A DNA stretch of 64,000 nucleotides from Lamellibrachia columna (taxonomy: Eukaryota > Annelida > Polychaeta > Sabellida > Siboglinidae), in assembly GCA_963662155.1 (NCBI GenBank), contig OY759269.1, positions 5,587,470 to 5,651,469 of the forward strand, in the 5' to 3' direction. The position numbers and the translations under genes are program-made. Numbering within the stretch: the stretch's first letter is position 1; every line of letters begins with the position of its first letter. This document shows positions 22,535-36,800 of the stretch, piece by piece. The notes under the pieces are model-generated. The model did no database searches and was not told where the DNA came from. It was given only the letters and a program-made list of their open reading frames with translations.

Positions 22535-24472
22535 GTGAAGCACATTTTCACTTTTGCTGGCACAAAGTGCACACACTTGTGTAGCTGTATTGACACCAGA
22601 TAGCCTGATAGTCAAATATTTTATGACATTGTGTATACCAGATGTAAATAAAAAAAATCATGATTTTTTCAACCCTGGAATCTTGATAATTATGCTGATT
22701 TGGCTGCTGGCGCTTCATGAGGACTCTTGCACAAAATGAAATGGTGACGTGCCAGTGGGTGACAATGAGACCATACCTTTGGGGCCAGACTCTCTTCTCA
22801 GCGAGTTCATGAAGGCAAGCAAGAGTCGGATAAGCGAGGCTAGGGGGTCACTCTTGCAGCAGATGCACAAAAGGAGCTACCAATACAAACTATAGTACCG
22901 TATTCAACTGTGTGTTTATTAGGTAGAATACGGTATATTGATTGGATCTTATTAGGTAGAATACGGTATATTGATTGGATCTTATTAGGTCAAATACGGT
23001 ATATTGATTGGATCTTATTAGGTCGAATACGGTATATTGATTGGATCTTATTAAGTCGAATACGGTATATTGATTGGATCTTATTAGGTCGAATACGGTA
23101 TATTGATTGGATCTTATTAGGTCGAATATGGTATATTGATTGGATCTTATTATGTCGAATACGGTATATTGATGGGATCTTATTAGGTCGAATACGGTAT
23201 ATTGATTGGATCTTATTAGGTCGAATACGGTATATTGATTGGATCTTGCGAGACCGATGCCGCTGACCGCACAACTAAAATAGTTGCTAGATCGAGTGCC
23301 AGACTCAGTGCCTTTGATGTGAGCATACTTTTCTTGGAGGTGGCCTATGGAGACCCTGGCCTGACGTACACATTCTCTGGAGTGACCATTCCGGCCAAAC
23401 CATGGACACCCCTGCTACTGCAAATAAAAGAGCATATAGAAAGTACTACAGAAAAGGTGTTCAACTTTGTACTCGTTAACAGGTGTGTATAACTCATGCA
23501 GGTTGCTTCTAAGAAGCAGAAATTGAGATTTAGTTTCACTTAGGGGCCATGTCGAAATATCAAATGTTTGATACCAAATAAAAAAAGGTTTCAAGGGGGG
23601 AGGAGTGGCTAGCAACGGTTTCAGTTAGCGTCATACATCGATGAATTTTTTCCCAAAATCATAATTTATTTTCCGATCACAATTTGTACGGGGGCTGACT
23701 TTGAGATGTATAGGCAGTTTTGTGTTATGACGGCTGAATATGAACGTTGTTAAGGTCGGGGCATAAAGGCGAGGACATTTTCACAGGTCAGTGTAATTAA
23801 AAGTTTCATGGCCTGATGTTAAATGATTTCGTTTAGCATCAAACATTGATGTTTTGAGGCGGCCTCTAAATTATTACATCGAAATGCAAATCAGGTGGTC
23901 CTGGGAAATCCTGCTGGGTAATTTCAGGGGTGCATCATAAAAAATATAACAAGTAACACTAAAAACGCTAGATTGTGAAATTCACCCCACCCCAACATTA
24001 TTAGGTTATGATAAATTTTTAAGCCAGTATCACATTAAGTAGACAGATTATAAATGTTTAATTTGCATTTTGTCTGCCACATTACAATGTGACATACACA
24101 CTGTGTGATCATGAATTCTATGCCACAATATGTATTTAGAAATAAAAGAAAAATTTGTGCTGTTTGTAAAGGTACGAGAATGGCATGGATCATATCGGAG
24201 AGCATCGGGACGATGAGAAAGACCTCGCTCCCCATGGATCAATAGCCTCGCTCTCCCTTGGCCAACCTCGTGACTTTGTCTTCCGTCACTGTGACGCAAG
24301 GGGCAGTAAGGCCCCCCGCAAGGTACCCAGAGTGATGGTCACGCTCCAGCATGGAATGCTCCTTGTGATGGACCATCCCACCAACGTCTACTGGTATCAC
24401 TCCCTTCCCATCAGACTCACTGTCTCGGGGGTGAGGGTAAATCTGACATTTCGCCAGATGGTAGTTACTTGA
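22208..24472 (+). CDS. ALKBH2: ALKBH2, DNA oxidative demethylase (complete, 3 exons)
   Basis: Fe(II)/2-oxoglutarate dioxygenase of the AlkB family, which removes 1-methyladenine and 3-methylcytosine from double-stranded DNA in the nucleus. Exons 22208-22534, 23340-23482 and 24172-24472 sum to 771 nt and 256 residues, close to the roughly 260 of vertebrate ALKBH2. The DNA-probing hairpin L-F-G is at residues 98-100. T-Y-T-F-S-G follows in exon 2. The iron ligands are H168 and D170 (E-H-R-D-D) and H233 (W-Y-H-S-L-P), with 2OG/substrate arginines in R-V-N-L-T-F-R at 245-251. H-I-G-E-H-R-D-D and the L-F-G hairpin favour ALKBH2 over ALKBH3. The ATG at 22208 is the first in frame and gives a basic N-terminus. 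No [KR][FYW][LIVA][LIVA][KR] APIM PCNA motif is evident there. Candidate poly(A) signal AATAAA at 24619-24624. Confidence 0.95.
22741..22893 (+). other. Short open stretch in ALKBH2 intron 1, unassigned
   Basis: About 47 codons are open after a stop at 22745, containing E-F-M-K-A-S-K-S-R-I-S-E-A and ending at a stop after Y-Q-Y-K-L. It looks protein-like in composition but has no convincing splice sites. It may be a retroelement linker remnant. No function is claimed. Confidence 0.25.
22915..23252. repeat. 33-bp minisatellite, about 10 copies, in ALKBH2 intron 1
   Basis: Unit aggtcgaatacggtatattg then attggatcttatt, 33 bp. Because 33 is a multiple of three, both strands give regular artefact ORFs. 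A lone inverted 17-bp match lies near 26064-26080. Confidence 0.96.
23340..23482 (+). CDS. ALKBH2: ALKBH2 exon 2
   Basis: 143 bp, phase 0 to 2, acceptor acttttcttggag, donor gtgtgt. Encodes A-Y-G-D-P-G-L-T-Y-T-F-S-G through F-N-F-V-L-V-N, the conserved core strand segment. Confidence 0.93.
24172..24472 (+). CDS. ALKBH2: ALKBH2 exon 3 (terminal)
   Basis: 301 bp, phase 2 entry completing an Arg codon (AG|G), acceptor gtttgtaaag. Holds all three iron ligands and the 2OG arginines. Stop TGA at 24470-24472. Confidence 0.95.
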
Positions 24473-24624
24473 AATTGGGAATTCGGGGCACATTTTGAAA
24501 TTGTAATTTATTTAAAGAAAATGTACAATTTTCATTGGTTCACTGAATGACTGTTTTACTGGACACTGAATTGATTAGTATTTTCAAATCTCAGTTGTTT
24601 AAAAATAATATCCATACAAATAAA

Positions 24625-26375
24625 GTCTTAATACTTTAGAAAATACATGATTTGGCGATGAAATAAAATATGCCAGTTTTATGACATAGGTCGCTGCAAA
24701 GACCAATAAATTGCCACCTTTTGAAGCTGAAACATAAAAGTTTTTATCAGATCACTCAAATTCCCAGTTTATTCTGATAATAAATAGACGAAATCGAAAA
24801 GTTAAGAGAATTCAGGAATTTTACGAAACCCCCGGCTAGCTCTGTATCAGTTAACCAATGAAAATTGTTGTACATTCCCTTTAAAACTTTTCCCTCAGAA
24901 ATGACTAAACATGGGGGTTAGTTAAATCTAATGCAGACAGGAAGGGTCGGATAGGGCATGTTATATGACTTGTATTAAACATTTTGTTCCCTGGAGTGTT
25001 CTGTTACGTGTTCATTTGTTGACAAAAAATAACTACTTTGTTAATGGAATGCGTCTAGTACATTTGGGAAATATATGTATATATATAATATATGTGTCAA
25101 ATATATATATATTTGACATGAATTTGAATGCAACATTCCAAGATTCTTCCATCTTTCCTAGATGAAAGATATCTTTATGAAAAAGCAAACCATGTGGAAA
25201 ACATTACAGCAAGCCTCACAACGATTTTATTAAAGCAAGACAACTCAAGACTTTATTCTGTTTGCATTATTTCATCAGGGTTCTGCATTTGCTGTACAAT
25301 TATTGCTAATGACGACTGATAAGAAGCAGTTACTAGACAGAAATGCATCAGTCTGTGGCGAGTTAGGCCCAATTGATTCAAAGAAACTAGAATGTTAAAT
25401 AGCTGGTCAAAAATAGAGTAAAAATTTAAATATTCACACTTTATATACATGCTCCTAAAAGGTGTAGTGATAAGTTTATGTACACATCTTCACCTACTAC
25501 TAAAAGTAGTAAATACCCAACATATTTATATTAAGTAGGTGTAAATCTCTTTTATAGTCCTATGACTGACATCAATGCTTGATATTGGTGCACAATAGCG
25601 CCGCAAAATAACCAGTACAGAAATGTTCAGCCAACTTTTCAACCAAACCGTCACAGTTAGAAAAATACTTGTACAATTACCTGAAAGAACTGTCTGTATT
25701 ACTGGGGGCACTGTCCCCGGGAGGGGGGGCAGGACACCCACAGGAAGGAACCCCGGGTGGGGGAATTAAAAAAAAATCGTAATTACATTAGTTACCATAC
25801 TACATGGCCAACATTAGTGACTGAATCAAAATGGCTTCATTGGTTTGGTGATGTTTGGCATTGACTACAATATCAAGGTTTACAGCCATATTCGTCTAAC
25901 GACCACTTTAGCATTATAATCACCTCATAAATATGTTCAATTCTCCCAGTCACTAAAACATTGATATTCATGTCATCCCCTGAACAGACCTCATAATTAA
26001 AATCATGAAAATAAGACCACTCTTGAATAGTTTCATACGTATTCGTATTTTCAAGGTTACACTATACCGTATTCGACCTATTAGCATACACGGCTGTTTT
26101 AATCAGCAGGATCCATAATGATTGTAATTTGACTAGTGTGGAACAACTGAAAAATGTCACTAAGCCTGACTGTCCTCACCAACCTGAGGGAAAATATTGC
26201 ATTTAACATCCAGCATTTGTTAACACAAATATACTAGGGGACATCTCAAAACATCAATGTACTATGCTACATGAAATGCGTGTCATTCAACCTAGACACC
26301 CTCTCATCTATATGAAAATTTGAATTCTATTGACCTGTGGATACTGGAAGAATTGTCCTTCGTGCTGTAACCATC
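24625..26375. other. Intergenic region between ALKBH2 and the 26.4-kb minisatellite
   Basis: AT-rich, with short TA runs near 25075-25120. I see no supportable gene, RNA or mobile element apart from the inverted single repeat unit at 26064-26080. Confidence 0.5.
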
Positions 26376-26377
26376 AC

Positions 26378-27025
26378 ATACCACACGGGCATACACATAC
26401 CACACGGGCATACACATACCACATGGGCATACACATAACACATGGGCATACACATACCACACGAGCATACACATAACACACGGGCATACACATAACACAC
26501 GGGCATACACATACCACATGGGCATATACATACCACAAGGGGATCCACATAACACATGGGCATACACATACCACACGGGCATACACATACCACATGGGCA
26601 TACACCTACCACAAGGGGATCCACATAACACATGGGCATACACATACCACACGGGCATACACATAACACACGGGCATACACATACCACATGGGCATACAC
26701 CTGCCACAAGGGGATACACATAACACATGGGCATACACATACCACATGGGCATACACATAACACACGGGCATACACATACCACATGGGCATACACATACC
26801 ACATGGGCATACACCTACAAGGGGATACACATACCACATGGGCATACACCTACCACATGGGCATACACCTACCACATGTGCATACACATACCACATGGGC
26901 ATACACATACCACACGGGCATACACCTACCACAAGGGGATACACATACCACATGGGCATACACCTACCACAAGGGGATACACATACCACATGGGCATACA
27001 CCTACCACACGTGCATACACATACT
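26378..27025. repeat. 19-bp minisatellite, about 34 copies
   Basis: Unit taccacatgggcatacaca (19 bp) with cacgggcat and caaggggatac variants, the latter recurring at intervals. It yields Cys/Val/Tyr-rich minus-strand and His/Thr-rich plus-strand artefact ORFs. No genuine coding sequence. Confidence 0.96.
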
Positions 27026-27386
27026 GACATCCTTATTTGATCGGAAAATAAACTTTGTTTCTGGGAAAAATACATCCGACTAATTCCGTTTTAATAGTAC
27101 TAAACATTGATGTTTTTAGATTGCCCATTACAAGGATTTTCTATAAGTGCTTGAATTTCTGTTTTACTATTCGCTGCCTGCCTGAGCGCAAATTTCATCA
27201 GAGAACAAGATCCTGAGGTAACACGGTAATATCAATCATTTGATTATATGTCAGATCCAATTTTTTTAGGCTGGCTTCGTTCAACGATTCCATCTATATT
27301 ACACATTCTTGAGCCAATATAAAACTTTATTTGCATTAATTTGTATATATTTGCATTCAATACATCCTTGACATTGACTCCTTGTA

Positions 27387-27678
27387 AAGTCTGGTTTACA
27401 TGAGCGACCCATTGACTTGCACCAATCCAGACTTGAGCTTTAATGTAAGGTTATGATGGGTGCACCTGCACTTGGTCGCGGTGGTTCCTGATTGGCCAGT
27501 TTCCAAATGGACTGTCGGCCATGTTGGATCCAGCCCCAATTCCAGCGACAATTGTAGCCACAAATTGGCCTCATTAATCGGTGTCGTGTGGGAGTTTACA
27601 TGACCAATTCTTACACTGTGATATCGCACGAGTATCGGCTGACAAATTGGGCAGAAATTGCTAATGTAAATCAGCATT
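27387..27678. mobile_element. Candidate MITE with imperfect terminal inverted repeats
   Basis: A 292-bp element. The left end aagtctggtttacatgagcg matches the reverse complement of the right end (aatgctgatttacattagca) at about three-quarters of positions. The target duplication is not clear, so the superfamily is open. Confidence 0.5.
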
Positions 27679-27839
27679 AGGATGTGCATAATCTAACATT
27701 CTGTCAAGCCATGCAACCATTTTCAGTGTACTCCATAAATATACACTTCCTGAACTGAATCCGGCATACATACATTTAGCAAATTAATTAAATAATTCAC
27801 ACTTTCTCACTAATCCCAGAATCTACAAAAGCAATGTCC

Positions 27840-28205
27840 ACTCCGTGCTCCTCCATGGCTCGGATATACTAACATAACACCTGGATACTGCAAGTGTCCT
27901 GGCCTGAGACCATCTCAAATACAAGACTCCACCAAACAAGAAAACACGAGTACATTTGCATCACGAGAAGAAAAACAAGAAAGATGGAAATGGCTCAGAC
28001 ATGTCTTCAGAATGACGTACCAGCGTTGACTTAAGACCACAGAAGACCAAAACCAACACGGAGATGAACCATGGAAGAAGAACAGAAGGCGACTGGGCCG
28101 ACACGGGGCACAGCAGCAAGGAGAGCCCAAGACAGAGGGAACTGGCAAGATCTTGTGTGAGCCTAAATGTGCCATGCTTGGGCACGAAGAGGTTCAGTAA
28201 GTAAA
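27840..28205 (+). mobile_element. LINE C-terminal fragment (third clade)
   Basis: Frames broken by indels encode WKWLRHVFRM near 27985 and ARRAQDRGNWQDLV near 28110, the end of the post-RT region common to many LINE ORFs. Lies between ALKBH2 and the SMG6 stop codon. Confidence 0.7.
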
Positions 28206-28655
28206 CATGTACACTAATATAGTGTACAACTAATAAAATTTTCTCCACCATTGTCTGCATTGTCCACTATTGGTCAGTACGATTTGAATACATATCTGAC
28301 CGACCTCATCCGCCGCTCACATTAAGGAGGGACTATGTAACATTTCACGCCACCATTCTGTCATTACCGTGTCAATTATTTCACCTGTGCATAAAGGCAG
28401 TGTAGATACCTTGACATAACCGTTTACCATCACTTAACAATATCGTCAATCAACATACATCAATGCAAAAATTTTTTCAGCACTGTTGTGTTTCTAGCAT
28501 TACTTGTGCTGCAAATCCCGGGCCGCCATACATCGTGCATTTGGTGACCCCGATGTTACCCTAGGTGAACCTCACGTGACCCTATTGCCACTGGCAACCA
28601 CCAGTAGTCTGCAGAGCACACTATTTTCCCTTGACATTTCATAATCGTTCGTTGC

Positions 28656-28786
28656 TCATCCAAGTTTCGCCCACTTGAGAAATGCTGGCGCGTTCTTCAC
28701 CGGAACGTTACGTGTGTGTGCTTTCAGGCGGAGATTTCTGTCATCGGTCAGCAGCACGACCTCGCGCTGCAATCTGATTGGCTCAT
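28656..28786 (-). CDS. SMG6: SMG6 last exon: end of PIN domain
   Basis: 131 bp, acceptor tatttgtttcag, stop TGA at 28656-28658. Encodes E-P-I-R-L-Q-R-E-V-V-L-L-T-D-D-R-N-L and ends W-A-K-L-G. The T-D-D pair includes one of the PIN catalytic aspartates. Confidence 0.97.
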
Positions 28787-30826
28787 CTGAAACAAATAAA
28801 ACATGATTTAATGCTACTAACAGACTAATAGTAGACACATAATTGATCGGCAATACTGAAGGACAACTAATTAAAGAATTCCGATGGGGTCGAATAGTCA
28901 TAACGTTTTGATTACAATTTCAGGGAATAAAGCAATTTTTCTTGTGCAATTGTCAAAACTGTAAAACTATTGGGAAAAATTAGTCAACTACTGCTGCACA
29001 GGATAACACAGCATAAACTGGATTGATTTTGCAAGATTTAACAACTGTCCATGGCAAAGGCCCAGATGGCAAGTGGACAAGGAAGCCATTGGCTTATCGA
29101 GAGGCCAACATTTTGTATCTATGTGTAACCCGCCCTCCTGAGATATGTCAACCTTGTTTTTAAACATATTCATGCTGCTAGCATTTACACTATCTATTGT
29201 CCTCTGTGAGAACAAGTACTTCCTGATATCTGATCCTTTACCTCATGTTTACCTCTAGTTCTATCATCTTTTATCTTTACCAGAATATCAAACAGATTGT
29301 GATCACTACTGAAACATTGTCTAAAAATAAGCAAATTCACTATATTTGTTCAAATTAGGAATCAAGAACATTTCCTGCAACCGCTGTAAATGTTACCTCT
29401 GTCTTTCTGCATATATTCCCTCGCCTTGTCTTGACAATAATGTAGACAACACGAGAGGATCAGGTCATCATTATTCCCCTGCAACAACAATGTTGTAACG
29501 CTTGAATGGATGGACGTTCTCGTTTCTTGGATTGTTTCACTAGACATGCTATTTACCTCACAAGAAATGTTTTTGAATTCTCCAAATTGTTTTGGTGCTT
29601 TGCTCAACCTTTATCGGCAGACTGATTTCGATATGGACATGTCACATGACCAAGATCATGTGACAGAAGCTGGAGGACTTTCACGATAAAAATGATCTTT
29701 ATACATGTGCCTATTTTAGACATACGTCAACACATTTTACGTGGGTGTTTCGAGGATGTAATCTCACAATCACATCTCCAACTGTCCATGATGACTACAC
29801 AATTGAGTTTTTAGTGTGGCCCAACTTACCCCATCTTGTTTTTCCTCGCTGCGGAACGATATCGTATCCATCACCGTTCCCTTTGACGTGAGCGCCTTCA
29901 GGTGACAGTTGCGTTTCTCAAACTGTTCCTCGAGGTACGTGATGGCATTGTTGGCTCCCGTCTGCACCATCTGGGCGTGGTCTGCCGTCGCGTAGTGATC
30001 CATCCGACTGGCACGTTTTAGGCCGTCCAATTCATTGATAACTGAAGCAAGAAATTATGTCAATCAAAAATAAACTATAACATTGCCACATGAGCTCAAT
30101 TGAAAAGTGTGGAAATTAAGAACTTTGCTGAAAATTGGCAGGAAACCTTACTCTCACAACATCATCTGCAGGAATTTATTTATGTTTAAACAACAACAAC
30201 ATCATTATAATGTAATATCTTATATTCTATTATGCATAATATGGAAAATTATTATCCACAATAAGGTATGCCAAACCTGTAACATATTAACACGACAAAC
30301 TCACCAAAACATTGAATAACTTTGCCCCTAAGACACCATTCTCAACTCACCCACTAGAGGGACAACGACTGTGTACTTGGAGCTGTCGACAAGTCGGCGA
30401 ATTCCCACCAGGTGGTCGATGAAGCAATTTGTATCTGGTACAAGGACGCGTGGCCGAATCATGAGCTCGATGACGCAACTCGCCTGGTCGGCTTCAAGAA
30501 CGGCACGGATGTTCTCCTGCTGACGTGTGTGTTCCGCCAGATGGCGCTCTAGCTCTATCTTGCGCAAGCGAAGGCTGCGTATGTTCGGCTCCTCGCTGTG
30601 CAGATCATCAGCATCACCATCTGAGTTCTCCAGACTGATGTCATCCTCGTCCTAATGATTTTCAACAAATATTTAATGGGAATGTATGATGATTTTCATT
30701 GGCTAACTGATATGGGGATTCGTATAATTAAATGCCCCAATTCTCTTAATTGCTAGATCTCAAATGTAATCAAAATTAATACTGTTTATACAGCCTGTAC
30801 TTAATGTTTTAATCTTTATTGCTGCA

Positions 30827-30883
<57 letters not shown>

Positions 30884-33800
30884 CACACACACCATTAGAA
30901 ATAGTATAAAACAGGAATTTAACAGACCAATAAACAATTTTATAAAAGACATTATATTTCACCTTAAAAGGTGACGATATATGTGACAGTATTTTAATGC
31001 AGTAAAGCTCTCTCCCCTCCCTCTCTCCCTCCTTCCCCCTTACATAGTTGCTACCTTTGAAGATTCAAGTTGTGGAGTTTGCTCAGCGTTGCCCTCTAGT
31101 GTAGGGTCTGTCTCGGGTGCGACGGCCATGTAGCGGTGGGTGTCGATGTTGTATGCTAGCAAGGGAGGCTCGACCCCACACAAGTAGTCGCCAAACAGTC
31201 GTAGCTTGTCCACTCGCAGACAGTCCCGGGCGATCTCCTAGTGACCAGAGAAATACACAGTTACTCCATCATGCCAGAATCTTTATCGATATTTTTCATC
31301 AAGAAATGCCAGCAGAATGCAAAATCACAGATACCAGCTATATGACTATAGTGGATAGAAACAATGTCTACCAAAGGTCTAGCATGAAGACACGACTGAA
31401 TAAACTAGACTGCTTACTAACTCACCTTGTCAACTGTGCAGTGGACGTAAACTGAGGTTTGTGGTAAACTCAACAGGGGAACAAACCCACTGAGCATTAC
31501 GTCCTCCTCTAGTACGACCAACTCGCAGCCTATGGACAGCAATGGCAAACACACTGAACAGAAAGTATCAGACAGCAAGTATCTAGAGTTTCTCAATGGA
31601 TTGATGTTCCAATTTCTTGGACATCTTTGATATCTGACCTTTGTGATACGTAATTATCTCTTGTTGTATTCTTTCTGAATATTTAGACCGACTCACCCAG
31701 TCCTCGTTGGCGGACTGACGTTGCTAGGGGTATGTCACATGATCAAGGTCATGTGACACAAGCTGAACAAGGAATGGGGAACTCCTGGCTGAGGTCTTGG
31801 TTCGGTTTTGTTCGATGGTTATTTACTGCGTCATTGATTTTCCTCCTAAACCAGTTCTCCTGATGTTCAAATATTTGTTTGTTCTTCATACAACACTGAT
31901 GTTTATGGTCACTAACGGCTGATGACAAGACAGGTGTTCCTTTAATTCTTGCGCCTAGAGTTCTTGCCGTCTCCCAAATGTAATGTCAACGAAGACCACG
32001 CAAGTGAGTTGGTCGAAATATTGGGAAAGAATACAAATTTCTTGGCGGGTAATTACCATGTCAAATATGACAGGTTGATTAGTCATAGTACACACATTAT
32101 TATAATATTCTCACAGTTCCTTTCTGCTCGTCCCACTCAGAGGTTGTTGAATTTGATTTACCAACAAACAAAGTATATCGTATGTTTACAATCATGATAT
32201 TTGGTTTACCCACCCTCTTTCTTTTGTCGATAGAGTTTGACGTGATTGATGTCGACATTCTTGAGAACATTGCACAGATCGGCGATGCTCTGCCACACGT
32301 CCACACTGGGTCTGTAAAGCAGTAATACATCATAACTGCCTAATCTGATATGGTCAACTATCACCAGATGATATCCATGATAACTGCATAATAAGCAGGC
32401 ACACCTCTTACGGCACATTTTTTTACCTTTAGAGATTTTTGACAGCCATATGTGTGTGTTATCGATACTGGCCCAAAAACGTTGAACAATGAGGATCAAA
32501 ATTCAAATTCATTAACACAAACTGATATTAGTTTTATTACATTCTTGAATACTTTCTTGATAACAGGAAACAGTAAAAAGATAGTTACTTAATGGTAAGT
32601 TTACAATTGCATTGTAATATAAGCCCGCATTATGTAACGTTCGTGACTTGGTGTCTTCAGTGACCTTATTAGCAAATAAATAATTTTTTTTCTCAACTGT
32701 CACTGATCAGTGGATACCTATGTTATGTGGACAGTTAATGGGGAACAAACATCAATATTTAAATGTAAAACTAACTCTGATGCACAGACACCTCTAATGT
32801 AGGGACACTATTTTTAAGATGGAATTTATTTTTAGGATGGACACTATTTTTTAGGAGAAAATGTTTTATATGATGAACACTATTTTTAAGGATGGACACT
32901 ATTTTTAAGGATCAATAATATTTTTAGGATGGAAACTATTTCTAGGATGGATTATCAATATGGGTCTAACAAAGAGCAAATTCTCCTACTCACCCCAAGT
33001 CGGGGCTACGAGGGAGGGGCACAGGGTTCCACAGGTCAGTGTGACAAGTCATCCAATCACACCACATCTTGATGCTGGGCACCACCTGGTGGAGATCTTC
33101 GTTAAACACGAGACAGTTGCCGGTGGCAAGGTGTCGTCGAAGCAGTGCCGTGCTCTGTTGTGCGAGTTTGCCAAACATCTCGAGGCCAACTTGTATGGCA
33201 TGCTCTTGCACCAGGGGACGGCAGTTGTCGTCCATCGATGCTGAATCTGCTGTCAGACGAGGTTGGTCAAAATCGCTGGACAGATACCACGCTTGAAACT
33301 GTCTTGAACCAAATAAGGCGTTTATCCTCAGAACAAGTTAAATGTCAAAACCCCCCAAAAACTGAGTTAAGAGTAGTTTTGTGCTGCCATCTAGTTAAAA
33401 GGTAAAACGCATTATATAATATATAGTTTTCCTATCTATTACATAACAATGTGCAGCACAACACGATTTATCTAGAAATGCACACAATGGATATTTACCC
33501 ATTTTGTAGATAAATGTTATAAATGTTTATCGTAATAAAATCATTCATATATAAATTATTGGGACAGGAAAAAGCCACCGATACAGGTATTGTGGCATCA
33601 TTTGAAATATTTGTTTGTTCTTTCAGTTGACACATTTAATTATATTTGGAAATTACTCGGTCACATTCAGTCGAAGCTATTTAGTAAATTATTCAGCTTT
33701 CAATCCTTTCAGGGCTTTACTACACAAAACGGTAACATAATTATAAGTTTATTCTACTTGCAACCATATATGTTGACTAATACACTTAAGAAAAAATTAA

Positions 33801-36800
33801 AACATAAAAAATCTGCATAAGACTTTAAATACAAAAATAATAAATTATATAAATAAAATCATAGCTGGACCTGTATAGATATATATAAAAGGGCGTAGGC
33901 ATAATAAAATAAAAACAATGTTAATATAGAATTATCACTACCACTCTTACAGTTATTTACAAATAAAACAGTCTGTGATTACTGCCAGTGGAACAGTGCA
34001 TCTATACTATAAAGTAGTTTGTGGCTGTGTTTGTCTGTTCCCTCATATCTACGTCAGTTTCGCAGGTGTGTGATTGGAAGTTTGTAGGTGTGCTCAGGGG
34101 TCCAGGGGGACGGTTTGTACATATTAAAAAAAATTCTCCAGAGGATGTGCACCTTTACTAGCTGCGGTGTTGTCAATGGCAAACATGTTGATGGCCATGA
34201 GCTGGAGTAGGCGTGTGCTCCCAATGGGCTGTGGCGAGTGACCCAGGAGTACATCAAACTCCCGCAGCATTCCCGCCGACAACTCAGGGAAGATATCCAT
34301 GCTGAAGCACCAGTGGCAACCAGTGAGCTCATGGAAGAGATTCATGATGGTGGAAAGAGATTCATGTTGGTGGCAAGAGGTTCATGATGGTGGCAAGAGG
34401 TTCATGTTGGTGGCAAGAGATTCATGATGGTGGCAAGAGATTCATGATGGTGGCAAGAGGTTCATGATGGTGGCAAGAGGTTCATGATGGTGGCAAGAGA
34501 TTCATGATGGTGGCAAGAGATTCATGATGGTGGCAAGAGGTTCATGATGGTGGCAAGAGGTTCATGTTGGTGGCAAGAGATTCATGATGGTGTTAAGAGG
34601 TTCATGATGGTGGCAATGTAAATTCACATATTTTTACCACTAACGACCAAAAACTTCCTTGAATGGGTTGACATTACACTCATTCGGAATGTGAAGTCAA
34701 TCTGACATTGTTTTATCTCTTTCCGTATATTTTGCCAAAATCTATAGGTTTTCATTGGCGGACTAACGTGACCATGATGCCAACGAAGGCTGATTGTCTG
34801 GAGAGATAACTACAGCAGGTAAAACAATGTCCAAACATTTTTTTCTTACTTTTATCGACGTTTCGCCCACAATCTGCGGACATGTTTAGACTGACCACCA
34901 GATGGTGTAGTGGTCAACATGCGGGAGAAATCGTCCCTCAAGACCCGACGTAGTTTTCTAACAGGAAACATGTTTTAAACATGTCCATCTTCAGAACCTT
35001 TCAAAAGTTCAACTGGAACCATTTATAAGGTTCACTGTGTTAGACAGACAGGTTCCACGAAAAGAAACCAGTGTTATCACATATACATCAATATGAGGTG
35101 CATTAGCTCAGTGGTCAGAGCGCTGGACGGTCAGTCGAGAGGACCGAGGCTCAAGTCCATCTGATGGCATTTCGAAACTTGAACAATTTCATTCACCCCA
35201 CTTAGATTCTGGTCCCTTCTACCTGGCTGGCGTCTAACGCCATCTACCTGGCTGGCGTCTAACGCCGTCTATGCCATGGGAAATAAATGACGCGGCTCAT
35301 CAAATTTGGCTAAATACTTCACATGGGACACAATCGAATGAATGAATGACATCAATATGTGTTCAAACTCACCCTATGCGTGAGAATAACTTCCCGTGAC
35401 CATTGAGGAAACTCAGCACAAACCGCTTGTTGAGCTATAAAAACACGCATAAAATAAAGAGAACCTATCAGTTGGACAATAAATTTAAACAGAGACATTC
35501 CTTACAGTGCTCCACATTTTGAACAAGTTTTTTTTGCATTATGGGATATGGTCTGCATTTGTCAAATGTCATGCGGATAACACACCATACGTTCAAAACA
35601 CATTCGAAAATAGCTTTGAATGTCAGCTACTTTTAAGCATGCACACTAGTTCAGCAGATGTAGATAATCAAATGGATTGGTTTGCTGCCATGTTTTATAC
35701 GTGTGCACCAATTAGTGCACACGTATAATATTCATTTGGAAAATTATCTTACTTAACCATTATTATCAAATTACATTTATCAGTGCTGACAGTGCGTAAT
35801 AAAATTAAAATAGGAAAATCTTACGAACGACTCATGGAAGAACCACACATTTGAAACGATCTCAAAATGGTTTCCACAGCAACATACCTCAGTGTTAGAC
35901 ATCTTGGTGATGTCATCGTTGTCATTATTGTTGTCACAGACCGGGTCGCATGAGCTGTGTCCGTCAGATGAGATCCATATTTCTACGCGCTGACCGCCGT
36001 GGTCCGTGGGAGATGGGGATGACCGGAGCCTCTGTTGCTGCTGCTTCCTGTCTAGCCTCTCCGCCAGACGCTTCTTCTGGATATGCTCCGCCTGCAAGGA
36101 GTGTTGCCATAAAGAATATAGTGAACTACACATAACACATTCGCAGATAAAAGAATCAGCCATTTTATAGAATCAAAATGGTTGTAATCATTCAGTATTC
36201 CTGATGTGCTAATCAATATTTCGCCAATACATCCTTTAAAAAACCAGTCCTTTTGGAAATCCCCAGACTTCTTCAAAATGCTGACGACATTTCCATAGTA
36301 ACGACTGTGTGTGCTTCGATCTTCAAAACCAGTGTAAATCCATTCGCCGTGAACGCAGAACATATCATCAGACAGATTAGTGAAATGGTCTGAGAAAAGG
36401 CAGATGTTGTTCAATTTTGGGAAATGTAAATGCCTACATACAGGACATAGGAACTTGAATGTAAACTATAAAATGGGAGATACTGTTCTGGGTACTACTG
36501 TAAAAGAAAAGGACTTAGGAGTTACAATAAGCGCTGATATGAAAGTTTCAGAGCAGTGTGGTATTGCAGCTTCAAAGGGTAATCAAATTCTTGGATTGAT
36601 TAGAAGAAACATAACATACAAGGGAAAAAAGTTAATTATACCTCTTTATAAAGCAATAGTTAGACCTCATTTAGAATACTGTATACAAGCATGGAGACCA
36701 TATCGTAAGAAGGATATAGATACGCTTGAACGCATACAAAAGAGAGCAACTAAAATGATTCCAGAACTGAGAGACCTTAGTTATGAAGAACGCCTGAAAG